9,676 nt of DNA from CAYQTE01 sp964420285 (GCA_964420285.1 CAYQTE010000119.1:1-9676), one strand, 5' to 3'; positions 1 through 7,141 are shown, counted from the stretch's first letter. Translations and numbers: made by a program. The notes: generated from the letters alone by a model not told the origin.

Positions 1-19
1 CACCGCGCCCGCCCCGAAC

Positions 20-48
20 TTGCGGCCGGTTGGTCTTGCGCCTATGCT
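20..48 (+). promoter_or_regulatory. Possible sigma70-like promoter upstream of sucD
   Basis: TTGCGG (20-25) and TATGCT (43-48) are separated by 17 nt and match the -35 and -10 consensus at 3/6 and 4/6 positions. Spacing and position, about 33 nt before the sucD start, are suitable, but such matches occur by chance. sucD is also often transcribed from a promoter ahead of sucC. This is a weak candidate only. Confidence 0.2.
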
Positions 49-80
49 CCCTTTCAGTTTCCAGGAAGGGTTAATAGCGC

Positions 81-986
81 ATGAGTATCCTCGTCAACAA
101 GGACACCCGCGTCATCTGTCAGGGCATCACCGGCACGTCCGGGGCATTCCATACCAAGGGCTGCCTCGATTACGGCACCAAGATGGTCGGCGGCGTCACG
201 CCCGGCAAGGGCGGCACGAAAGACGTAAACGGCCTGCCCATCTTCGATACCGTCCAGCAGGCCGTCGATGCCACCGGCGCCGACGCCTCCATGATCTTCG
301 TCCCGCCCCCGTTTGCGGCCGACGCCATCATGGAAGCCGCACAGGCCGGCATCGAGGTCATCGTCGCCATCACCGAGGGCGTGCCCGTGCTGGACATGAT
401 CAAGGTCAAGACCTATCTCAAGGAGCACACCGATTCGGTCCTCATCGGCCCCAATTGCCCCGGCGTCATCACGCCCGGCGAGTGCAAGATCGGCATCATG
501 CCCGGCTACATCCACACCCCCGCCGGCAAGGGAAAGAGCGGCAAGTCCGTCGGCATCATCTCCCGCAGCGGCACGCTCACATACGAGGCCGTCTGGCAAT
601 GCACGGTCCTGGGCATCGGGCAGACCACGTGCGTCGGCATCGGCGGCGACCCGGTCAAGGGCCTGAACTTCATCGACATCCTGCACCGCTTCGGCAACGA
701 CCCGCACACCGATGGCATCATCATGATCGGCGAAATCGGCGGCACCGACGAGGAAGCCGCCGCCAAGTTCGTCCACCAGAACATCAAGAAGCCCACCGTC
801 GCGTTCATCGCCGGCCGCACCGCCCCGCCGGGCCGGCGCATGGGCCATGCCGGCGCCATCATCAGCGGCGGCGAAGGCTCGGCCGACACGAAAATCGCCG
901 CGCTCAAAGCCGCCAACATCGCCGTGGCCGACAGCCCGGCGGCGCTGGGTTCGACAATGGCGGCGGCGCTGGGGATCAAGGCGTAG
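81..986 (+). CDS. sucD: Succinyl-CoA synthetase (ADP/GDP-forming) alpha subunit
   Basis: SucD is the alpha subunit of succinyl-CoA synthetase. With SucC it interconverts succinyl-CoA plus NDP and Pi with succinate, CoA and NTP in the TCA cycle, in the cytoplasm. The 301-residue product is slightly longer than the usual ~290. It has an N-terminal CoA-binding Rossmann fold with the GITGTSGAFHTKG loop (residues 15-27) and YGTKMVGGVTPGKGG (31-45). IGPNCPGVITPGECKIGIMPG follows at about 122-142, and SRSGTLTYEAV at 161-171. The phosphorylated catalytic histidine is H256 in GRRMGHAGA, in the ligase domain. A lysine/glycine-rich stretch (AGKGKSGK, about 148-155) looks like a short insertion compared with E. 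coli SucD. The ATG at 81 is preceded by AGGAAGGG (63-70) at 10 nt. The sucC partner is not in the 80 nt upstream; it may lie just outside the window. Identification is secure. Confidence 0.97.
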   Translation: MSILVNKDTRVICQGITGTSGAFHTKGCLDYGTKMVGGVTPGKGGTKDVNGLPIFDTVQQAVDATGADASMIFVPPPFAADAIMEAAQAGIEVIVAITEGVPVLDMIKVKTYLKEHTDSVLIGPNCPGVITPGECKIGIMPGYIHTPAGKGKSGKSVGIISRSGTLTYEAVWQCTVLGIGQTTCVGIGGDPVKGLNFIDILHRFGNDPHTDGIIMIGEIGGTDEEAAAKFVHQNIKKPTVAFIAGRTAPPGRRMGHAGAIISGGEGSADTKIAALKAANIAVADSPAALGSTMAAALGIKA

Positions 987-999
987 GCAGCCCCGCTGG

Positions 1000-1028
1000 T
1001 TGATCCGGGCACACTTCGCGGCGATGAT
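1000..1028 (+). promoter_or_regulatory. Possible promoter in the sucD-pyk gap
   Basis: The 86-nt gap between sucD and pyk holds TTGATC (1000-1005) and GATGAT (1023-1028) with a 17-nt spacer, each 4/6 to consensus. A promoter here would let pyk and the two genes behind it be expressed independently of sucD. No strong terminator is seen after sucD: a 5-bp stem CGGGT/ACCCG (1030-1046) has no T-run. Read-through from sucD is equally possible. Confidence 0.25.
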
Positions 1029-1072
1029 GCGGGTCGTGTGAACCCGGACCGACGCCTTGCGGATATTGTTAC

Positions 1073-2563
1073 ATGATCCGAACCAAAATAGTCGCCACGA
1101 TGGGGCCGGCCTGTGCGTCGGCGGATAACCTGGTCTCGCTCTTTAACGCCGGGGTCGATATCTGCCGGCTGAATTTTTCGCACGGCGATCTCGACGCCCA
1201 TCTGGCCACGCTGCGCAATATCCGCGAGGCGGCCGCCCGGCACGATAAGCCGATCGCCATCCTCGGTGATCTGTGCGGGCCGAAGATCCGGCTGGGGCAT
1301 GTGGCCGATCAGGGGGGCACCGGCGGCATGGCCATCGCGCCGGGAGATGAACTGGTCATCCAGCGTGCCAGCATCGTCGGGGCCGCGGGCCGAGTCAGCA
1401 GCACGTATCCGCAGCTTATCGACGACGTGCAGGTCGGGCATCGCGTGCTTATCGAGGACGGCCTGATCCGCCTTATTTGCAGCGACAAGAATTTCAACGA
1501 GCTTCGCTGCAACTGCACCGTCGGCGGAATCCTCAGGACCGCCAAGGGGATCAATCTCCCCGATTCGGTCGTCACCGTCGCTTCGATCACCGACCGCGAC
1601 TGGGAATGCGCCGACTGGACCATCGAGAACGGCCTGGATTACCTGGCACTGTCCTTCGTGCGCAGCGCGGACGATCTGCAACTGCTCCGTGAACATCTCC
1701 GCAATCGCCAGTGCGACACGCAGCTTATCGCCAAGATCGAAAAGGCCGAGGCGCTGGACCATATCGACGCGATCATCGAAGCGGCCGATGGGCTCATGAT
1801 CGCCCGCGGCGATCTGGGCGTGGAAATGGACATGGCCCGCGTGCCGATCATTCAAAAGGAACTGATCCGCAAATGCCAGACGGCCGGCAAGCCGGTCATC
1901 GTCGCAACGCAGATGCTCCAGAGCATGATCGAACAGGCCTCGCCGACGCGCGCCGAAGTGAGCGATGTGGCCAACGCGATCTTCGACGGGACCGATGCCG
2001 TCATGCTCAGCGGCGAGACATCCATCGGCAAATTCCCTTTCGGGGCCGTGCATATCATGGGGCACATCGCCGAAACGACCGAAGAATACATCGTGCGCAC
2101 GCCGCGGATGTCGCTGGCCGATCTGAAGCCGACGGGATTGACGCTGCGGATGTCGGCCGCGGCGGCACACGGCGTGTGGCAGATCGTGCGGGAACTGGAG
2201 GTGAAGCTGGTGGCGATCTGGAGCCAGACCGGGGCGACGGCGCGGATTTTTTCCAAGACGCGATTCCCCGTACCGATCATCGCCCTGTCCAGCGATCACC
2301 GTGCGCTGCGGCGCATGGCGCTGCACTACGGCGTTGTCCCCCAGGAAATGTCGCCGCCATCGGATATGCGAGAACTGATCCGTTCGCTCGACGAACTGCT
2401 CCGCAGTCGCAAGTTCGCAGTGGAAGGCGATCGCATCGTGTGCGTGGTCGGCGCCGCGTTCGGAATCCCCGGCGCCATGAACGGGATCATCATCCACACC
2501 GTCGGCGACGTGCCGGAGGAGCCCGTCGCCATGAGGGCCGTTGCCGAGGTCGCCCAGACATGA
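1073..2563 (+). CDS. pyk: Pyruvate kinase, K+-independent type by sequence
   Basis: Pyruvate kinase transfers phosphate from phosphoenolpyruvate to ADP, the last step of glycolysis, in the cytoplasm. The 496-residue length fits the family. The N-terminal RTKIVATMGPA (3-13) and the RLNFSHG loop (32-38) begin the TIM barrel. GDLCGPKIRLG (65-75) leads into the B domain (about 72-170). The catalytic lysine is K221 in AKIEKAEAL. The Mg2+ ligands are E223 and D247 in ARGDLGVE, and T279 lies in VIVATQML. DGTDAVMLSGETSIGKFP (305-322) ends the barrel, and the C-terminal domain runs from about 350 to 496. K71 in GPKIR replaces the glutamate (muscle E117) that K+-dependent enzymes use, so activity is probably K+-independent, as for E. 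coli PykA. The ribosome site before ATG 1073 is weak (GGAT at 1061). The stop overlaps the next start by 4 nt. Confidence 0.96.
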   Translation: MIRTKIVATMGPACASADNLVSLFNAGVDICRLNFSHGDLDAHLATLRNIREAAARHDKPIAILGDLCGPKIRLGHVADQGGTGGMAIAPGDELVIQRASIVGAAGRVSSTYPQLIDDVQVGHRVLIEDGLIRLICSDKNFNELRCNCTVGGILRTAKGINLPDSVVTVASITDRDWECADWTIENGLDYLALSFVRSADDLQLLREHLRNRQCDTQLIAKIEKAEALDHIDAIIEAADGLMIARGDLGVEMDMARVPIIQKELIRKCQTAGKPVIVATQMLQSMIEQASPTRAEVSDVANAIFDGTDAVMLSGETSIGKFPFGAVHIMGHIAETTEEYIVRTPRMSLADLKPTGLTLRMSAAAAHGVWQIVRELEVKLVAIWSQTGATARIFSKTRFPVPIIALSSDHRALRRMALHYGVVPQEMSPPSDMRELIRSLDELLRSRKFAVEGDRIVCVVGAAFGIPGAMNGIIIHTVGDVPEEPVAMRAVAEVAQT

Positions 2564-3195
2564 CACCACAACTGCCTCACTTGCCGCTGGCGATCATCAT
2601 CGCCGCCGCGACGCTGGCCGGCGGATGCATCAGCCAACCGTCCAACCCCGCGCCCGGCCACAGCGCCATCGACATCGACCCCAAGCTCGCGACCGGCGAT
2701 TACTGGTATCACCAGCCGGCTTCGGTCACGATCACCGGCCGGGATTTCGACAAGCTGGTCGCCGCGACCGAGGAAGTAGCGCGGTCGCGATTCTTCATCA
2801 TCGACCGCACCGACTATCGCGACGGCCTGATCACGACCAAGCCGTTGGTCAGCCGCCAGTTCTTTGAACCCTGGCGAAGTGACACCAGCACCGCCTTCGA
2901 CCTGGCTCAAAGCTCGCTGCAAACCATCCGTCGCACACTTCATTTTGAGATCGCCCGCCGCGGCGACAATACCTGGACCATGTCACCCAAGGTGCTGGTC
3001 GAGCGCTACGTCCTGATCGGCCGGTCGCTGACCAGTCCGGCCAACATGCAGGTGAACGTATTCGCCCCGAGCACGGAAAGCGGTTACGACGCCGATCCCA
3101 GCATCGTCCCGCTGGCCAACACCTACTGGTACGCACTGGGCCGCGACGCCAACCTGGAAAAAGACCTCGCCGAGGATGTGAAGAAACGGCTGTGA
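2560..3195 (+). CDS. Putative lipoprotein of unknown function, coupled to pyk
   Basis: This 211-residue protein has a hydrophobic signal (about residues 8-20, LPLAIIIAAATLA) and a lipobox-like AGGC with C23 as the likely lipidated residue. It should therefore be exported and membrane anchored. The mature part is about 190 residues, mixed alpha/beta in look and without membrane segments. A region about 50-150 contains SVTITGRDFDKLVAATEEVA, then RFFIIDRTDYRDGLITTKPL, then SRQFFEPWRSD and QTIRRTLHFEIAR. It gives the impression of one compact conserved domain. I cannot name the family. The start is chosen because the ATG at 2560 overlaps the pyk stop (ATGA) and has GAGGT 9 nt upstream (2546-2550). 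The same frame is open further upstream, but that part only shadows pyk. Its stop overlaps the next gene (GTGA), so pyk, this gene and the next are probably translated from one message. Confidence 0.85.
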   Translation: MTPQLPHLPLAIIIAAATLAGGCISQPSNPAPGHSAIDIDPKLATGDYWYHQPASVTITGRDFDKLVAATEEVARSRFFIIDRTDYRDGLITTKPLVSRQFFEPWRSDTSTAFDLAQSSLQTIRRTLHFEIARRGDNTWTMSPKVLVERYVLIGRSLTSPANMQVNVFAPSTESGYDADPSIVPLANTYWYALGRDANLEKDLAEDVKKRL

Positions 3196-4166
3196 GCAGG
3201 CCTCGAAACATTTCCGCCCGCAAGGGAATCCCGCTCACGCTGTGTCTGGGAATTGTCCTGCTGATTGCCTTTGAAGCCCTGCTTTTTGCCGATGTGTACT
3301 GGTCGCATCGCGGGGCTGTCGAATCCGCGCAGCAACTCAACAGGATCCTCGATAACGAGCCTTCCGCCGGCCTGCACGAACTGGCCCGGCTTGTCGCCGT
3401 CAACATGACCCCGCTGGCGTGGCTGGCGTATCTCTTTATTCTTGACGGCATCCTCCAACTGCAGGGCGGCAGCCCGATCCGCACACGGCCGCACCATTTC
3501 GCCTGCATGTTCCTGGCCTCGATCACCATCTGGTGCATTTTCGACGCGATCAATTTCTATTCGATCAAGGCCTGGTTCTACATCGGCATCCCCGCGATGG
3601 ACGCCGGCACGGCCGTGTGCTACGCCATCGCCTTCGGCACCATCGTTCCCGGCATGCTCATGAGCGGGCAGATGCTCATGAACCTCGGGGTGTTCAATTT
3701 CGCCAGATCCCGCCCCTGGCCGATGCCGCGTGCCATTCCCATTGCATCGCTGATCGCCGGAGCGGTCATGCTCGCCTGGCCCATTGTCCACCCTGACCCG
3801 ATCACCAATCTCACGCTCTGGACGAGCTTCGTGTTTTTGCTCGATCCGATCAACTACGCCCTCGGCCGGCCCAGCATGTTCCGCGACTGGCAAAACGGCT
3901 GGTACGGCCGCACGCTGGCCGCCTTCGCCGGCGGGTTGCTCTGCGGATTCCTCTGGGAATTCTGGAACTACTGGGCACTGGCCAAGTGGATTTACCATCT
4001 CCCCTTCCTCGGCCGGGCCGAGAACATCCGCTATTTCCAGATGCCCGTTCCGGGGCTGATAGGCTTCATTCCCTTCGGCATTGAGTGCTGGGTCATGTGG
4101 CAGTTGATGCGCATTCCCCTGGACCCGATGATCGAGCCGCTGCCGGATGATCGAGCCCTGATATAA
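3192..4166 (+). CDS. Uncharacterised multi-pass inner-membrane protein
   Basis: The 324-residue protein has about seven or eight hydrophobic segments, at roughly 13-35, 66-90, 102-122, 140-165, 181-200, 207-224, 241-265 and 285-306. The second half carries a dense aromatic/charged signature. LLDPINYALGRPS (216-228) is followed by RDWQNGWYGRTLAA, CGFLWEFWNYWALAKWIY (251-268) and PVPGLIGFIPFGIECW (285-300). Polar residues E256, N259, K265 and E298 lie within or next to membrane segments and look like functional positions. I recall similar uncharacterised bacterial proteins but no function. It starts at GTG 3192, overlapping the lipoprotein stop, since the next methionine in frame is residue 72, beyond the first segment. 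The ribosome site is weak (GAGG at 3172), consistent with coupling to the upstream gene. A carrier or lipid-modifying enzyme is possible, but nothing here proves either. Confidence 0.85.
   Translation: MSRPRNISARKGIPLTLCLGIVLLIAFEALLFADVYWSHRGAVESAQQLNRILDNEPSAGLHELARLVAVNMTPLAWLAYLFILDGILQLQGGSPIRTRPHHFACMFLASITIWCIFDAINFYSIKAWFYIGIPAMDAGTAVCYAIAFGTIVPGMLMSGQMLMNLGVFNFARSRPWPMPRAIPIASLIAGAVMLAWPIVHPDPITNLTLWTSFVFLLDPINYALGRPSMFRDWQNGWYGRTLAAFAGGLLCGFLWEFWNYWALAKWIYHLPFLGRAENIRYFQMPVPGLIGFIPFGIECWVMWQLMRIPLDPMIEPLPDDRALI
4127..4157 (+). repeat. Short direct repeat at the 3' end of the membrane protein gene
   Basis: The 12-mer GATGATCGAGCC occurs at 4127-4138 and 4146-4157, a 19-nt period that is not a multiple of three. 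The two copies are read in different frames (MIEP and DDRA). This suggests a small duplication that rewrote the last few residues of the protein before its TAA at 4164. Confidence 0.6.
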
Positions 4167-4180
4167 CCTATTGGATCGGC

Positions 4181-6310
4181 TCAGGCGCCAGTGGGTGTCA
4201 CTTTCATGACACCGCCCGTCGCCTTCAGGAAGAACCTGGCGACCATGTCGCTCAATCCTTGCGCCCGTGCTAACATGGCCGGATTGGCCTCTCGTCCGGG
4301 CTCATGGACCACGTAGAACATCATGTGAAACAGTTTTTGTGAATCGGCACTGGAGGGTTTGCGCTGGCCCATCACCTTCACGATGTCCGCGATCCGCACC
4401 GGAATGACGGCTCCCTCCAGCCGGTTCGAAGTCAAAGCCTCGGCAAAGGAGGTGTCCGGAACCTGATTCGCCGGCAACATCCCCATGATATAGAGATCCA
4501 GCGCCGAATATCCGCCGGGCACGCCGGACGGATAGTCGCCTGTCGAAATCCTTCCATCCGGCCCTCGCTGCCAGGCCGATCCCCCCATGATCGAGCCTCC
4601 AACAGCCGGCTTGTCCAGGAACAAGTCCCACACCGGAAACATCGCCGTTGTATCCAACCCCTCCCGCCAGTGCCCCACGCTGTCGGTCAGCTTTTCGGTT
4701 TGTCCGGTGGTTGGATTCTGAAAGCTCAAATCCAATCCCCAGCGGTGGGTGCACTCGTGCGCGACCCATTTGACGCCGTGCGCATAGTTGAGCCATCGTC
4801 TTCCGTCGTCTTCGACGCCGGATTGATCGAATAACGGCGACCCCAGCCACACCGTCGCCACGGACATCTGCAATTGCGTTGAACCGATCGCCCCGGTCGA
4901 CCGTGGTTTCTCGTTTTGCTTCCCGATCCCCTCGATGCCAAAATTCGCCGCAATCGCGCCGCCGCCCTGTCCATACAAATCGTCAATCCTGAAATCCGTA
5001 AAGACGATGGCGATGTCGTCCACAGCCGGCGCCGTCTTGTAAATCGTCGTCAGAAGCCGCTCCGACGCCTTGGTGACCACCGGGTAATGAAACACCTCAA
5101 ACACATTTCCCGAATGCTTTTCGTTGGCTTTGGAGAATTTGACCGTCGCCGGCGCGACGCCGCTCATGCCAAACGAACCCAATTTGTCTCCCGATTGCAC
5201 AAATCGCCCGGGCTGTCCCCACCACGTCACATCCCATGCGACCGAGCACTGCCTGCACCCTGACAACAGGACCTTGGACACGAACATATCCACGCGCCGG
5301 CCATTGATCCGCCACCCGCCTGTCCTGGGCGCCGGGCCCAGCCAGCAACTCATGCTGGCCCGATCCGATACGCTCACCGACACCGCGTCCTTCACGCCGT
5401 CGTGGTCCACCCAGCATCGATAATCGAGCGGCCCCGAATCAACTTTGGTGAGGGCGTCCTGCTTCATCGTGATCGCCAGATCAAGAACCGTCCCCGCGTC
5501 GTACACGTCGGCCGTATCGATGGCCACGCTTGGATGCGGCGCCTTGCCCGTGTATTTCCAGTGATTCAGCGACGTTCCGCTGGTCGCCGCTCCCGGAAAC
5601 AGTCCAACGATCCCGTCCCGTTCGGCCACATGCGGATAGGTAAACTCGATCACCCCCGACGCGTACAGCCGGGCTTGAAAATTATTGACTCCCAATACCG
5701 CCTGGCCCCAGGCGGCGCGCGTCATGTTCCACGTGACCGCCAGACAGTTCGGCTGCACCCCCACCGACACCTGGCTGACGGTTGGATTGAGATACGGCCC
5801 CCAAAACGCCGCAATCATCTGTTCCATGCCCGCCGCCGACCGCGAATCAATCGCCGCCGCCACCGAATTCATACCCGCATCCGACCACGGATCGCGCTGC
5901 GGCCAATACTCGCTTTCCGGCTTCTCAAAGGAAATATTCCCGTCCATGTTCACGTACAGCCGCTGCCAGGACTTGCCCCCAAACGGAAACGCAAACGGAA
6001 GCGAAACATTCCAACCCTTGCAATACCACGGCCCCTGCGCCGCTTGATCCTGCAATCTCTGGGCGGTTTGCACCAGCGCGGACGTATTGAGCGTTTGCAC
6101 CTGGTACGATCCGTCCCCGGCCGGCGTGAATCGCACCGTCTTGCCCTGCAAATCGAATAAATCCGCGGGATTCTGGACCAGATTCTCAATCGGGACCGAA
6201 GCGACAAACCCCGCCCCCGCCGCACGGCCGCCGAGCGATAGCACGACCAATGCGAAGCAGGCACACAAACACAGCGGCCGGCTTCCCTGAAGACTCGATA
6301 ACTCTCTCAT
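4181..6310 (-). CDS. Secreted putative zinc metalloprotease with N-terminal nidogen-like beta-sandwich
   Basis: The 709-residue protein has a Sec signal peptide (R11, hydrophobic core about 13-27, likely cleavage after A33 in AAGA-GF), so it should be exported. Residues about 95-255 look like a NIDO-type beta-sandwich: LPFAFPFGGKSW (104-115), YVNMDGNISFE (119-129) and FQARLYASGVIEFTYPHV (211-228). A middle region (about 290-400) holds a CRQC pair (C352, C355). Residues 431-485 contain DDIAIVFTDFRIDDLYGQGG and a glycine-rich stretch before the catalytic region. HECTHRWGLD (518-527) supplies HExxH with H518, E519 and H522. H547 in GHW, or D527, could be the third zinc ligand. YSALDLYIMGMLP (601-613) closes the domain. 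No C-terminal anchor is seen. The ATG lies 1 nt after the BI-1 stop, so the two form an operon. The protease role is inferred from the motif; the substrate is unknown. Confidence 0.8.
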   Translation of the reverse strand: MRELSSLQGSRPLCLCACFALVVLSLGGRAAGAGFVASVPIENLVQNPADLFDLQGKTVRFTPAGDGSYQVQTLNTSALVQTAQRLQDQAAQGPWYCKGWNVSLPFAFPFGGKSWQRLYVNMDGNISFEKPESEYWPQRDPWSDAGMNSVAAAIDSRSAAGMEQMIAAFWGPYLNPTVSQVSVGVQPNCLAVTWNMTRAAWGQAVLGVNNFQARLYASGVIEFTYPHVAERDGIVGLFPGAATSGTSLNHWKYTGKAPHPSVAIDTADVYDAGTVLDLAITMKQDALTKVDSGPLDYRCWVDHDGVKDAVSVSVSDRASMSCWLGPAPRTGGWRINGRRVDMFVSKVLLSGCRQCSVAWDVTWWGQPGRFVQSGDKLGSFGMSGVAPATVKFSKANEKHSGNVFEVFHYPVVTKASERLLTTIYKTAPAVDDIAIVFTDFRIDDLYGQGGGAIAANFGIEGIGKQNEKPRSTGAIGSTQLQMSVATVWLGSPLFDQSGVEDDGRRWLNYAHGVKWVAHECTHRWGLDLSFQNPTTGQTEKLTDSVGHWREGLDTTAMFPVWDLFLDKPAVGGSIMGGSAWQRGPDGRISTGDYPSGVPGGYSALDLYIMGMLPANQVPDTSFAEALTSNRLEGAVIPVRIADIVKVMGQRKPSSADSQKLFHMMFYVVHEPGREANPAMLARAQGLSDMVARFFLKATGGVMKVTPTGA

Positions 6311-6311
6311 G

Positions 6312-7061
6312 TCAACGCCGCCGTGAGTTCGAGGCCAGAATCCGCAGGATATAGAGGAACAGGTTGATGAAATCGAGGTAGAGCCGCAACGCGCCCCTCA
6401 CTGCATACCGAGCCGCGACCGCCCCATCTCCCGCCGTCGCGAAGGCGTCCTGCTTGAGGCGCTGCACGTCAAACGCCGTCAGCCCGCAGAAGAGCAGCAC
6501 GCCCAGGTACGTGATGCCCCAATAGAGCATCGAACTGCCGATGAAAAAGTTCACCACCGTCGCCAGGATGATTCCGATCAACGCCATCATGAAAAAGCCC
6601 TGCATCGACACCAGATTGCGCCGGGTGACCGCTCCATACACGCACATCGCGCCGAACATCCCGGCCGTCACCAAAAACGCCCCGGCCAGGCTTTGTGTCG
6701 AATACATGAAAAACAAAGTGGAAAACATCAGTCCGTTGAGGGCGGCGTAGAGAAGGAACAGCGCCGCGGCCACGCCCGCACTGATTTTGTTCACCGCCGC
6801 CGACACCACCCAGACCAGCGCCAATTCCGCGATGACCAGCATGATAAGACCCGGCCCGCTGAATATCGGCGCCACCGCCTGAATGTTGCGCGCCACCATG
6901 TAGGCCACCAGCGCTGTCACGCCCAGCCCGGCCGCCATCCAGCCAAATACCGCGTTAAAGAACGTGGCCATGGTGGAATCGGCCACGCCGTAATCCACGG
7001 CCTGCGCCGGCTGACCCCGCCCAAACCCGTTCCAACCAAAACCGGAATTGAATGATGACAT
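6312..7061 (-). CDS. Bax inhibitor-1 / YccA family membrane protein
   Basis: The BI-1/YccA family comprises seven-helix inner-membrane proteins. Characterised members (YetJ, eukaryotic TMBIM) act as pH-sensitive Ca2+ leak channels, and E. coli YccA modulates the FtsH protease. This 249-residue protein has a glycine/aromatic N-terminal tail and then seven hydrophobic segments from about residue 34 to the end. Family signatures are AVFGWMAAGLGVTALVAY (37-54), LTAFDVQRLKQ (184-194) and LRLYLDFINLFLYILRI (215-231). D188 and D220 are the likely pair of conserved acidic residues of the pore/pH sensor. I chose ATG 7061 over a GTG six codons upstream because AAGGAG (7067-7072) sits 5 nt before it and would lie inside the longer reading. 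The gene has its own promoter candidate and is followed 1 nt later by the secreted metalloprotease gene. Whether it conducts Ca2+ here is not shown by sequence. Confidence 0.95.
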   Translation of the reverse strand: MSSFNSGFGWNGFGRGQPAQAVDYGVADSTMATFFNAVFGWMAAGLGVTALVAYMVARNIQAVAPIFSGPGLIMLVIAELALVWVVSAAVNKISAGVAAALFLLYAALNGLMFSTLFFMYSTQSLAGAFLVTAGMFGAMCVYGAVTRRNLVSMQGFFMMALIGIILATVVNFFIGSSMLYWGITYLGVLLFCGLTAFDVQRLKQDAFATAGDGAVAARYAVRGALRLYLDFINLFLYILRILASNSRRR

Positions 7062-7066
7062 TTTTT

Positions 7067-7072
7067 CTCCTT
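7067..7072 (-). promoter_or_regulatory. Ribosome binding site deciding the BI-1 start
   Basis: AAGGAG on the minus strand, followed by five A residues and then ATG at 7061, is the best Shine-Dalgarno sequence in the window. It makes the ATG at 7061, not the GTG at 7079, the real start of the BI-1 gene. Confidence 0.85.
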
Positions 7073-7110
7073 TATTCACACTGCGTTACGGTCGTTATCC
7101 CGCTGGCCGG

Positions 7111-7139
7111 ATTATACACCCCCGCGGGCCGTATGTCCC
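7111..7139 (-). promoter_or_regulatory. Sigma70-type promoter for the BI-1/metalloprotease operon
   Basis: On the minus strand GGGACA (7139-7134, 4/6 to the -35 consensus) is followed after 17 nt by an exact TATAAT (7116-7111). It sits between the clc stop (7142) and the BI-1 ribosome site, giving a leader of about 40 nt. It would allow BI-1 and the metalloprotease gene to be expressed apart from marR-clc. An exact -10 box stands out in DNA this rich in G+C. Confidence 0.65.
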
Positions 7140-7141
7140 AC

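Noticed and set aside
20..1003. Plus-strand frame overlapping sucD in another frame
   Set aside because: It is a low-complexity Arg/His-rich shadow; the sucD frame has all family motifs and a ribosome site.
1030..1046. Hairpin CGGGT/ACCCG between sucD and pyk as a terminator
   Set aside because: The stem is only 5 bp and no T-run follows.
506..2569. Long antisense open frame (687 codons) across sucD and pyk
   Set aside because: It is the reverse of two secure genes. Stops are rare in the antisense frames of GC-rich genes, and the translation has no recognisable domain.
5970..6006. Repeated AAACGG(A/C)-like units
   Set aside because: They encode the FPFAFPFGG strand of the beta-sandwich; the repetition follows from alternating Phe/Ala/Pro codons.
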